Assembly: GCF_000772105.1 (NCBI RefSeq)
Contig: NZ_CP009356.1
Span: 1-64,000, forward strand
Source: Vibrio tubiashii ATCC 19109
GTDB taxonomy: Bacteria > Pseudomonadota > Gammaproteobacteria > Enterobacterales > Vibrionaceae
Reading direction: 5' to 3'
Length of the DNA: 64,000 nt
The notes beneath the pieces were generated by a model. That model searched no databases. It saw only the letters and a list, made by a program, of their open reading frames with translations, and was not told where the DNA came from. This document shows positions 25,023 to 33,477 of the stretch, piece by piece (positions within the stretch are counted from its first letter, which is position 1; each line of letters opens with the position of its first letter). The position numbers and the translations under genes were made by a program.

Positions 25023-26398
25023 TGTTTTGCATTGAGTTTTTGATGAAAGTTGACTCCGAAATACCACTCAGCCCAATAAGCTCTTCCGCCTGGCAGGCCT
25101 TATTAGCTAAGGCGCCACGTCAATCAAAAGTGCAATTCAAAGCATGGCTTACTCGTTTGATTGCTCAGCTTGATGCACTGCTCAGTGACCAGCTATCTGA
25201 AGTCATTCAGCATCCGCAGTTTCAGCAACTGGAAGCGTCTTGGACTGGAATCGAATCTTTAACAGAGGTTCAAGTTTCGCAGCGTCGTGTGAAAATTAAG
25301 CTGCTCGATGCCAGTTGGCAAGTGGTGGCTTCCGATCTTAACCATTCATTCGATTTAAAGCATTCGGGGCTGTATCAGAAATTATATGCCAACGAGTTTG
25401 ATACGGCGGGAGGAGTGCCTTTCGGGCTTGTCATGGTTGACCATAAGATCAGTGCCGACTACAACCCAGATCAAGAGTGGGATGACTTATTCACTCTTCA
25501 ACTGTTATCTGAGTTGGGTGAAATGGCATTTTGTCCAATGGTGTTAGGTGTTGATGAACTCTTTTTTGGGGATGACCCTCGTCGACAACTGCATGATCGA
25601 GCTCGTATAGACCGTATTCTAAGCAGCCGTGATCTCGTGTCGTGGCAACTGCTACGAGGGCGCAGCTCGTCACGTTTTCTCCACTTAGTGATGCCAGAGT
25701 TTTTAATGCGCCAACCTTATCAGCATTGTCCTGCTGGCTTTCTGTTTAACCAAGAACAACGTGAGCATTGTGCCTTATGGGGGAACAGTGGCTACCTGGT
25801 CTTGAGTAATGTGATGCGCGAGTTTGACCGCATCAGTTGGTTTGGGTTTTTGCGTTCATACGATGACACTGGAAACTATGGAGCGGTAGTGCCGAACTCT
25901 GGATCACTGCGCACGAAAGTAGACTTGTTTGCAGAGGACGATGGCTTTTGGGCCGCGCAGGGATTCATGCCCTTAACGAGCCTTTATTTGAGTGATCAAA
26001 AAGGATTTTTTAGCAATCAGTCCGTCTGGCAAGCCCCGAGCCCAGATCAACGTCAACTAGGAATGCTACAGACCAATTTGATGGCCTGCCGATTTGGTCA
26101 CTACATCAAAGCACAAATCCGTGATCAGGTTGGACGGTACGACAGTGTGGAAAGTTGTCGACGTAGCCTTGAGCGGTGGCTGGATCAATACATCAGCAAC
26201 GTGAGCTATGGAGAAGACTCGATCTTAGCGCGGTATCCCCTCCGTTCCTGCTATGTGCGAATTGAAGAGTCAGAACACGATAAGACGCGTTATCTGTGTG
26301 AAATCATGCTCCAGCCTCAGTATCAGTTTGAAATGATGGACGCCAAAGTCGTGTTGACCGCGTCGGTATCTGGACAAGAAGTGGGAGAGAGTCAATGA
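25022..26398 (+). CDS. Second TssC-like sheath protein
   Basis: Paralogue of TssC, 458 residues from ATG 25022 or 451 from ATG 25043. Shared landmarks include QHPQFQQLEASWTGIESL, ANEFDTAGGVPFGLVMVDH, MREFDRISWFGFLRSYDDTGNYG and the C-terminal PQYQFEMMDAKVVL, where TssC has PWLQMEEL. The N-terminal handle-forming part differs from TssC and there is no second tssB. Two TssC-type genes in a row occur in a subset of T6SS loci; the second may cap the sheath or replace TssC in part. It ends in an ATGA overlap with tssE. Neither start has a clear ribosome site and the upstream hairpin touches the first. Confidence 0.85.
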   Translation: MFCIEFLMKVDSEIPLSPISSSAWQALLAKAPRQSKVQFKAWLTRLIAQLDALLSDQLSEVIQHPQFQQLEASWTGIESLTEVQVSQRRVKIKLLDASWQVVASDLNHSFDLKHSGLYQKLYANEFDTAGGVPFGLVMVDHKISADYNPDQEWDDLFTLQLLSELGEMAFCPMVLGVDELFFGDDPRRQLHDRARIDRILSSRDLVSWQLLRGRSSSRFLHLVMPEFLMRQPYQHCPAGFLFNQEQREHCALWGNSGYLVLSNVMREFDRISWFGFLRSYDDTGNYGAVVPNSGSLRTKVDLFAEDDGFWAAQGFMPLTSLYLSDQKGFFSNQSVWQAPSPDQRQLGMLQTNLMACRFGHYIKAQIRDQVGRYDSVESCRRSLERWLDQYISNVSYGEDSILARYPLRSCYVRIEESEHDKTRYLCEIMLQPQYQFEMMDAKVVLTASVSGQEVGESQ

Positions 26399-26811
26399 GT
26401 CTAATGGCAAAACTCAATCAGGGGTGGCGCAATGACATTGATGCCGTCCGCGACGTCATTGTGGATAACGTTTGTGATTTGATCTCGAGTCGGGCACCTC
26501 TATGGTCGAACGAGCCATCTATCCCAGAAGCGACCATTGCTGGCTTGGGGATGCGAAATATTGCTCGCGCACAAAGTAAAACAAACACTGCCGACATTAT
26601 TGACGAAATTGAAGCGCTAATCCGTTTCTATGAGCCACGTTTAACGCAGGTTGAAATTGAGGTGCAGGAAGGGACAAACGCGACGAACCAACTGAGTTTT
26701 CGTCTGTCTGCTGTGGTCCACTCCGATCTTGGCGATGAAGCCATCGTGTTGGACTCCTTTCTGGATCTCAGCAGCAACAAACTTGATGTAAGGAAGTCTA
26801 ATTTTGTCTAA
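26395..26811 (+). CDS. tssE: T6SS baseplate protein TssE (gp25-like)
   Basis: Baseplate wedge component of 138 residues, related to phage T4 gp25. IPEATIAGLGMRNIARAQSKT and ALIRFYEPRLTQVEIEV are the lysozyme-like gp25 motifs, including the EPRL signature. It overlaps the preceding gene by four bases (ATGA) and the TTG start of tssF by eight. It joins the sheath to the TssFGK baseplate. Confidence 0.92.
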   Translation: MSLMAKLNQGWRNDIDAVRDVIVDNVCDLISSRAPLWSNEPSIPEATIAGLGMRNIARAQSKTNTADIIDEIEALIRFYEPRLTQVEIEVQEGTNATNQLSFRLSAVVHSDLGDEAIVLDSFLDLSSNKLDVRKSNFV

Positions 26812-28585
26812 TTCATTGCTTTCCTATTTTGAACAAGAGCTGCGTTTTATTCGCAATGAAGCCACACAATTTGCCGAGCGCCACCCAGGGGCAGCGCGCG
26901 CGCTCAGTATACGCAAAGACAGTATTGATGACCCACAGATCGCTCGTCTGATCGAAAGTGTTGCACTGATGAACGGTAAGTTACAGCAGCGTCTTGATGA
27001 CTCTTATCCGGAACTGACCGAAAGCTTGGTTACCTTGCTGTTTCCGCATTACTTAAGACCGATCCCGTCCTATACCATGCTGGATTTTGAGGTGGAGAAG
27101 GACGCCAATGCTAAGCATATGATTCCCAAAGAGACGGAATTCGACTTAATGGGGGAAGGGGAAGAGCCGTTAGTGTTTCGAACGACGGAGGACATCGAGA
27201 TTTTTCCGATCTCCGTCTCGTCAGCCGACGTGTTATTTGCACCTTTTGAGCTGGCTAAGCCATCAGGGGCAGAGAGTGCGAAGGCAATGTTGGAGCTGAC
27301 CATCACGGCGACCGATGAAGGCATTGAACTCAGTGAGTTGGGTATGGAAAGCCTCACTCTGCACCTCAAAGGAGAAAGCCACTTTGCTTTGCGTCTTTAT
27401 GATGTCTTGGCTCAAGGTGTTGCTCAGGTGGCACTTCAATGCGAAGGCGGTGCGGTGCTACTGGGACCATCGGCATTGCAACCCATTGGTTTTGACGCTG
27501 AGAACACGGTATTGCCCTACCAGGCAGCCAGTTTTGGTGGGTTCAAACTGCTGACTGAGTTCTTTATGTTTCCCGACCGTTTTCAGGGGTTTAGTCTCGA
27601 TTTGACGCGCCTTGGTCAACGACGTCTAGGGGCGGAATGTCGGCTTCAAATCTTCCTTGATGAAATCAGTGTGGAGCAGGCGCGAAGCATCCAGACCCAG
27701 CACTTTTCATTGTTTAGCGTCCCTTTAGTGAACTTGCACAGCAAGATCTCTGAGCCTATCCATATTGACTTCAGCCAGAAGCAATATCCGGTATATCTCG
27801 ACAGCAATCAACGCAGTGATTTGGAAGTATTTTCTGTCGACGAAGTGGTGGACGTTACAGAGGGTGAACCGTGTGTGGTGCCGCCTCTGTACGGGGAAAA
27901 ATACACCAGCACAAACAATTCATTGCGATGGCAACTTGTGCAAAGTATCCATGAAAGAGGGGTGCTGAGCAGCAGTTTGAAAGTGGCAGACTTGGGACAC
28001 GTCAGTGCGAAGGTAGGGGAGCGCGTCTGGACTGTCACCACCACGGCTAGCGATGGTGTGAGCGCAGGTTCACTCCCAGTAACAAGTCAAATTGCTTGTC
28101 GTGATGCGCTGACAATACCTGCCACAATGAGTTTGTCACGCAGGCCGACGTTGCCAGTACGAAGTCGAGACGCCAATAAGAATGTGTGGGCGCTGCTGTG
28201 CCACTTGCATTTTAACTACCATGCCATTTTGGGTACCGACAATCCAACGGCTACCTTGAGAAATGTACTGGAGTTGTACAACCACAATCAAGCCGTGCAG
28301 AACCAAGTATATATTGATGCCCTACTGGAGATTACCCAAGAGCAGGTTGTGGCACCGCTCCGTGTCTCTGGCAAAACGTGTTTTGCCTACGGAACAAAGA
28401 TCGCTGTGACGTTAGAAGCCAGTAACGTGAATGGGGGCATTGCTTTGTTTGCCCACTTACTGGATCGATTCTTTGCCTACTTTGCGGGCTTTAACAGCTT
28501 CACGCAGTTGGATGTTTATCTCGAAGGACAAGATGGTGTTTATCTGTCCTTCCCAAGGAGAACCGGGTGCAAGAGTCTATTGTAA
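26804..28585 (+). CDS. tssF: T6SS baseplate protein TssF
   Basis: Baseplate wedge protein of 593 residues. The start LLSYFEQELRFIRNEATQFAERHP, ARLIESVALMNGKLQQRLDD and LLFPHYLRPIPSYTMLDFE are unmistakable TssF. The start codon is TTG 26804, with AGGAAG seven bases upstream inside tssE. It ends 19 bases past the start of tssG, so the two are coupled as expected for the (TssF)2-TssG heterotrimer. Confidence 0.94.
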   Translation: MSNSLLSYFEQELRFIRNEATQFAERHPGAARALSIRKDSIDDPQIARLIESVALMNGKLQQRLDDSYPELTESLVTLLFPHYLRPIPSYTMLDFEVEKDANAKHMIPKETEFDLMGEGEEPLVFRTTEDIEIFPISVSSADVLFAPFELAKPSGAESAKAMLELTITATDEGIELSELGMESLTLHLKGESHFALRLYDVLAQGVAQVALQCEGGAVLLGPSALQPIGFDAENTVLPYQAASFGGFKLLTEFFMFPDRFQGFSLDLTRLGQRRLGAECRLQIFLDEISVEQARSIQTQHFSLFSVPLVNLHSKISEPIHIDFSQKQYPVYLDSNQRSDLEVFSVDEVVDVTEGEPCVVPPLYGEKYTSTNNSLRWQLVQSIHERGVLSSSLKVADLGHVSAKVGERVWTVTTTASDGVSAGSLPVTSQIACRDALTIPATMSLSRRPTLPVRSRDANKNVWALLCHLHFNYHAILGTDNPTATLRNVLELYNHNQAVQNQVYIDALLEITQEQVVAPLRVSGKTCFAYGTKIAVTLEASNVNGGIALFAHLLDRFFAYFAGFNSFTQLDVYLEGQDGVYLSFPRRTGCKSLL

Positions 28586-29550
28586 GTCGATTGACCTCGG
28601 GTGGCTTCGCGGGTCAGTTGGAAAAGGCGTGGCAGATGTTCAAGCATCAAGCGCATCTGGCGGGGCAACGACCTGAAGTCAGGTTCAAAGCCGAAGTTCT
28701 TCCTGCCTATTACCAGACTCAGGTGTCTCAAGTCACGTCTGACCGAGCTGGGACATTCATCGTGTCAACTTCGGTTGCTGCGTTGTCTGGCAATGGAGGA
28801 GCGATGCCCCGAGCGATGTACAGCGGCGCGCTCTCAGCGCGATTTAAACGGGGGGACGAAGCCGCCTGTGATTTCTTTGACACGTTTAACAACCGCTATT
28901 ACCGCCTGCATTGTGAGACCGAACAAAAACACGATCTGGCCTATCAAGTTGAAGAAGAGCACTTCCATTGGAACCAACACCGTCAGTCGATGACTGGCAT
29001 GCTGTCTTCACTGGCTGGTCAGACGGGAGAGATGCGCGCTATACCCGAAGATCACTTGGTGCAATACACCGGATTGCTTGGGCTGAAGCTGACGTGTCCG
29101 CTCGCTTTGAAAGCGTTGCTGGAGGACTATTTTGATGCGGAGTTTGATATCGCCCGAAGTGGACTAGAGTACCTCCCTCTTACGGAATGTTCGTTAACCC
29201 AAATTGGGCAGAGTGGTCAGAATCAACAGCTTGGGATAGGTGCGTTGGCAGGGAAGAGTACACCGATGCTCGGGCACAAACTCGCGATCAAAATTTGTCC
29301 CAGAAACTACGCCCATTACCTTGCCATTCGGCATGACGAGAAAATGATACATGCGATTGATCATATGGTGCGCAGTTACATGGGGGTCAATACCAAGTTT
29401 GCTTTGTACATGAAAGTGCGAAGCCAGTACCTGCCGCGAGTCACGCTCTCTTCCGACCATCAGAAAGCACTGCGAATAGGGCAGTCTGCGTGGATGGACA
29501 ATCAATCAACCCAACCACAGTTTGTGGAAATGCCACTGGCGAAAAGTTAG
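28567..29550 (+). CDS. tssG: T6SS baseplate protein TssG
   Basis: Baseplate partner of TssF, 327 residues, starting at GTG 28567 within tssF. Typical segments are FAGQLEKAWQMF, HQSMTGMLSSLAGQTG-like spacing, YTGLLGLKLTCPLALKALLEDYF and a C-terminal RVTLSSD. The gene ends nine bases before tssH. Confidence 0.9.
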   Translation: MQESIVSRLTSGGFAGQLEKAWQMFKHQAHLAGQRPEVRFKAEVLPAYYQTQVSQVTSDRAGTFIVSTSVAALSGNGGAMPRAMYSGALSARFKRGDEAACDFFDTFNNRYYRLHCETEQKHDLAYQVEEEHFHWNQHRQSMTGMLSSLAGQTGEMRAIPEDHLVQYTGLLGLKLTCPLALKALLEDYFDAEFDIARSGLEYLPLTECSLTQIGQSGQNQQLGIGALAGKSTPMLGHKLAIKICPRNYAHYLAIRHDEKMIHAIDHMVRSYMGVNTKFALYMKVRSQYLPRVTLSSDHQKALRIGQSAWMDNQSTQPQFVEMPLAKS

Positions 29551-29559
29551 GAAAAAAGA

Positions 29560-32169
29560 ATGATCAACATTGAACTGCAGAGCTTGGTTAAAAGGCTGAC
29601 ACCAGCGTTAAAAAACGCTTTAGAGTCAGCCGCTGGTGAATGTGTCAGCCATACTCATTTCTCGATAGAGCCAGAACATTGGTTCTTACTATTGCTGCAG
29701 CAAAGTAAAGGATGGGATGCGGCGTTGCAACAAGCATCCTTATCGAAAGCTCAAATCCTCGAGCGTTGTCATGCTCATTTAACAGGGTTACCTCGTGGGA
29801 ATGACTCGTCCCCCGCGCTGTCACCAGAGTTGGTTGAGTTACTGAAAGATGCCTGGATGTTAGCCTCGCTGAACAATCAACAATCGGTTGTCAACGAGTA
29901 TCACGTTCTCATGGTGCTTAAACAGCGAATGGAACAGAGCACTTACAATGGTGTCTTGAGTGGCTGGGTGACAACGTTATCGTCAGAGTGGTTGCGCCAG
30001 CAGGCTTTGGTGGCCAATACGCCCAGTCCAATCTCGGAGACGTCCGAAAGCATGGTCTCAGCCCGTGGTGATTCCACCACGCCGGCTTTGGACAAGTACT
30101 CGCAAAATTTAACGGAGGCCGCACGAAGCAGAACGTTAGACCCGATCACGGGGCGTGGTGATGAAATTCGTAAGGCGATTGACATCTTGTGCCGTCGACG
30201 TCAAAACAGCCCCATCTTAGTCGGTGATCCCGGTGTGGGAAAAACCGCTATCGTTGAAGGATTGGCACAAGAAATTGTCAATGGCAATGTCCCGCCTGCG
30301 CTCGAGAATGTTGAGCTGCGAAGCCTTGATCTATCCCTACTCCAAGCGGGTGCGAGCATTAAGGGGGAATTCGAGAATCGCTTAAAAGATGTCATCAATG
30401 AAATTAAGCAATCGCCGACACCGATCATCATGTTTATTGATGAGGCACACACGCTGATTGGCGCCGGAGGCGCTGCAGGTCAAAACGATGCGGCGAACAT
30501 TCTTAAACCAGCCCTGGCTCGGGGGGAATTTCGCTCTTTAGCGGCGACGACGTGGGCGGAGTACAAACAATACTTTGAATCGGATGCGGCACTGACGCGA
30601 CGCTTTCAAGTCGTGTCTGTTGACGAGCCGAGTGCTGAGGATGCGGTGCATATGCTACGCGGCGTTAAACGAAGCTTGGAAAAGCACCACAGTGTCAAAG
30701 TGATGCAGCAAGCCATTGATGCGGCTGTGTCGTTGTCTATCCGTTATTTACCCGAACGCAAGTTGCCGGACAAGGCGATCAGTTTGTTGGACACTGCGTG
30801 TTCACGAATTGGGTTAAGCCAAAGTGCCACTCCACGTCAAATGGAGGCGGTGGCAGAGCAAATTCGCTATACCCGCAATGAAATTGACACGCTATCGCAT
30901 GAAGCGGCCTTATGGTCGATGGATGACCCTCGATTAGCGGCGGCAAAGCAGCGGTTGACTACCTTAGAGGCTGAACATCAGGCCATTGAATCACGCTGGA
31001 ATGAGGAGCGTGATTTAGTGACGTCAATCCTCGAATTGCAAACTCGTCTGGATGAGGAGCTGCAAGATCAGGGCGAGATCACGTCCAATGAACTAAGAGA
31101 CACGCTATCTGAGAAAATGGCGGCATTGGCCGAACTGCAAGGCGAGCAGCCATTGGTTCTGCCTCAGGTGACGGCACAGACGATCGCGGAGGTGGTTGCA
31201 CTGTGGACTGGGATCCCTGTCGGCAACATGTTAAGCCAAGAGGTCGAGCGACTGATGGCGCTTGAGTCACACATTGGTGAACGTGTTATTGGCCAGATCA
31301 CCCCAATTGCTGAGTTGTCACAGGCGATACGTCTTTCGCGAGCGGGATTAACGGATCCGCGCAAGCCTGTCGGTGTGTTCTTAATGTGTGGACCGAGTGG
31401 GGTCGGCAAAACCGAAACGGCGTTGGCTTTAACTGATTTGCTGTATGGGGGCGAGCGTAATATCACCACCATTAACATGACGGAGTTTAAGGAAGCGCAT
31501 AAGGTCTCGATGCTGCTGGGCTCGCCAGCAGGCTATGTTGGATACGGAAAAGGAGGCGTCTTGACGGAAGCGGTACGCAAAAACCCTTACTCAGTACTCC
31601 TGCTGGATGAAATGGAAAAAGCGCACCCAAGTGTGCATGACATCTTCTATCAAATCTTTGATAAAGGGGCGATTTCAGACAGCGAAGGTCGCCATGTCGA
31701 TTTTCGCAACACCATTATCATCATGACCTCAAACGCCGCGGACAGTGCCGTCGTGGATGCTTGCTCAGAAGAGCGACCTGACGTTCCTTCTCTGACTCAC
31801 ACGATCTTTCCTGAACTGCAAAAACACTTTAAGCCAGCGTTTTTAGGTCGAGCAACGATTGTGCCTTATTTCCCACTCAATGACGACGAAATGGCAAAGA
31901 TCGCGGCGTTATCTCTTCAGCGAATTCGCCAGCGTGTTGATGAACACTACGGGGCGAGCTTTGATTACGACCCACAAGTGATTGAGCAGTTAGTTCATCT
32001 GAATGAGTCCCCGGAAACAGGGGCGCGAGCCATTGAACAAATCATCAATCGTCAATTGATGCCTAACTTGGCGAATCAATGCATTCAACGCATGAGCGAG
32101 AACCAGCCGGTGGAAGCGGTACATGTTGGTGTCGACAGCAATGGCTTGTTCGACATTCGCATTCAATAA
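29560..32169 (+). CDS. tssH: T6SS AAA+ ATPase ClpV (TssH)
   Basis: Hexameric unfoldase of 869 residues that recycles contracted sheaths. The Clp-N repeat domain covers about residues 1-150. The first AAA module has Walker A GDPGVGKT at about 222 and Walker B IIMFIDEAHT; the second has GPSGVGKT at about 611 and VLLLDEMEKAHP. A middle coiled-coil region lies at about 430-530. The C-terminal D2-small domain follows. A perfect 10-bp hairpin lies downstream, ending the first half of the locus. Confidence 0.95.
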   Translation: MINIELQSLVKRLTPALKNALESAAGECVSHTHFSIEPEHWFLLLLQQSKGWDAALQQASLSKAQILERCHAHLTGLPRGNDSSPALSPELVELLKDAWMLASLNNQQSVVNEYHVLMVLKQRMEQSTYNGVLSGWVTTLSSEWLRQQALVANTPSPISETSESMVSARGDSTTPALDKYSQNLTEAARSRTLDPITGRGDEIRKAIDILCRRRQNSPILVGDPGVGKTAIVEGLAQEIVNGNVPPALENVELRSLDLSLLQAGASIKGEFENRLKDVINEIKQSPTPIIMFIDEAHTLIGAGGAAGQNDAANILKPALARGEFRSLAATTWAEYKQYFESDAALTRRFQVVSVDEPSAEDAVHMLRGVKRSLEKHHSVKVMQQAIDAAVSLSIRYLPERKLPDKAISLLDTACSRIGLSQSATPRQMEAVAEQIRYTRNEIDTLSHEAALWSMDDPRLAAAKQRLTTLEAEHQAIESRWNEERDLVTSILELQTRLDEELQDQGEITSNELRDTLSEKMAALAELQGEQPLVLPQVTAQTIAEVVALWTGIPVGNMLSQEVERLMALESHIGERVIGQITPIAELSQAIRLSRAGLTDPRKPVGVFLMCGPSGVGKTETALALTDLLYGGERNITTINMTEFKEAHKVSMLLGSPAGYVGYGKGGVLTEAVRKNPYSVLLLDEMEKAHPSVHDIFYQIFDKGAISDSEGRHVDFRNTIIIMTSNAADSAVVDACSEERPDVPSLTHTIFPELQKHFKPAFLGRATIVPYFPLNDDEMAKIAALSLQRIRQRVDEHYGASFDYDPQVIEQLVHLNESPETGARAIEQIINRQLMPNLANQCIQRMSENQPVEAVHVGVDSNGLFDIRIQ

Positions 32170-32202
32170 CAAGTGATAAAGAGGCGTTAGACCTCACATT
32201 AA

Positions 32203-32299
32203 GCAGCGGTGAGTGATCACCGCTGCCTTGACCAACAACGACGTGAGTTTTTGATTTTTTTGTTGCTAGGGGCGATGTCAGCGCTCCCACGTTAGCAAC
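32203..32299 (+). promoter_or_regulatory. Two-hairpin leader upstream of the ATP-grasp module
   Basis: First hairpin: GCAGCGGTGA (32203-32212), loop GTGA, TCACCGCTGC (32217-32226), without a T tract directly after it. Second: GTTGCTA (32262-32268) and TAGCAAC (32293-32299) with a partly paired GC-rich inside. A T-rich run lies between them. This 150-base gap is the longest within the T6SS locus and may hold a terminator for tssA-H and a leader or promoter for the next genes. Confidence 0.55.
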
Positions 32300-32322
32300 G
32301 TTACATCATGAGTAAGATATAG

Positions 32323-33474
32323 ATGACGCAACCTGTTTTTTCTAAGTCACAACTGGAATGGATTCGACACAACCTCACTGTCGCCGTGATCCACGGTGGG
32401 GACAAAGCGCGCGCGGAGAGCTTTATTTTCGAGAACTTAAGCCCGCGTTCAACTAAGACGTACGAACCTGTGGCGCACGATATCGCGAATGCTCTGCGAG
32501 AATCGGGTTTTCAACATGTGGAGGTATTGGCTGAGGACATTGATCTTGCTCAGCAGTTGAAAGACAAAGCCATTGACTTAGTGATCACCAATAGCGGGGG
32601 ACTTCAGGGATTTGATTCGATGTGTCATCTGCCATCCACATTGGAGATGTTGGGCGTCCCTTACGTCGGACATTCGCCAATGACGGCAGGCATATTGGAT
32701 AACAAACACCTCTTTAAGCATGAGATCCACGCCGCGGGATTACCGACGACACCTTTTATTACTATAGGCATTGACGAACGCTTCGAGGATGACGTCAAGC
32801 AAAGCGCGATTGACCAAATTGAGGCGCAGTTTTCGGATGGGTTTATCGTAAAGCCTGTGTCTGGGAGAGCGTCGATCCATGTTTACCCGGTCTTTTCGAG
32901 AGAGGCCTTGGCAGGGGTGGTCGAGAAAGTGCGTGCAGCGACGGGGAACACGGTGATGATCGAACCCTTTCTCGGCGGTCGTGAATTTGTGGTGGCGGTG
33001 GCAGGCGAGTTCATTTTCAAGTCTGGTCAGCTTACACAGTCGGATACACCGCTGGCTTTTTCTATCACTGAGCGTGTGCTTGGCGAGGACGAGCCGATTT
33101 TTACGTCTATGGACGTAAAACCCATCACCCAAGATCGTCTGATTGCGGTCACCGACGAACCTCTGCGTAGTGAACTGGCAGCGATTGGGCAGAAAATTTA
33201 CCGCCAATTGGGTCTTCAAACGCTGGTTCGCGTTGATTTACGTATGGATAGCACTGGCAAAGTGTACGTTTTGGAAACGAATCCAAAGCCGGACCTTAAA
33301 CGCCCTCAAGGGGACAACGTCAGTTTGGTTTGCCATGACTTAGCCCGTGAAGGCATGGACTACACAGATCTCGTCCAGTCACTGGTCTTCAATCGTCTGT
33401 CTTTCTTAAAACAGAAAAGACCGATGGCGTTGGCCCACTGCCTAACGGCGCAATTTGATGCTTTGCAGGAGTAA
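32323..33474 (+). CDS. ATP-grasp ligase related to D-Ala-D-Ala ligase
   Basis: Protein of 383 residues with the Ddl fold. Recognisable parts are AVIHGGDKARAE at the N terminus, ILDNKHLFKHEIHAAGLPTTP (Ddl: DK-x-x-x-K...GLP), FIVKPVSG (ATP-binding Lys), MIEPFLGGREFVVAV and RVDLRMDSTGKVYVLETNP (metal-binding Asp, Glu, Asn). The segment after the metal ligands reads NPKPDLKRP, while true Ddl has NTSPGMT; that part binds the second D-Ala, so a different acceptor is likely. I infer a peptide or amide-forming enzyme with unknown substrate. The fused MFS gene starts four bases after its stop. It is not a standard T6SS gene. Confidence 0.8.
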   Translation: MTQPVFSKSQLEWIRHNLTVAVIHGGDKARAESFIFENLSPRSTKTYEPVAHDIANALRESGFQHVEVLAEDIDLAQQLKDKAIDLVITNSGGLQGFDSMCHLPSTLEMLGVPYVGHSPMTAGILDNKHLFKHEIHAAGLPTTPFITIGIDERFEDDVKQSAIDQIEAQFSDGFIVKPVSGRASIHVYPVFSREALAGVVEKVRAATGNTVMIEPFLGGREFVVAVAGEFIFKSGQLTQSDTPLAFSITERVLGEDEPIFTSMDVKPITQDRLIAVTDEPLRSELAAIGQKIYRQLGLQTLVRVDLRMDSTGKVYVLETNPKPDLKRPQGDNVSLVCHDLAREGMDYTDLVQSLVFNRLSFLKQKRPMALAHCLTAQFDALQE

Positions 33475-33477
33475 TGG

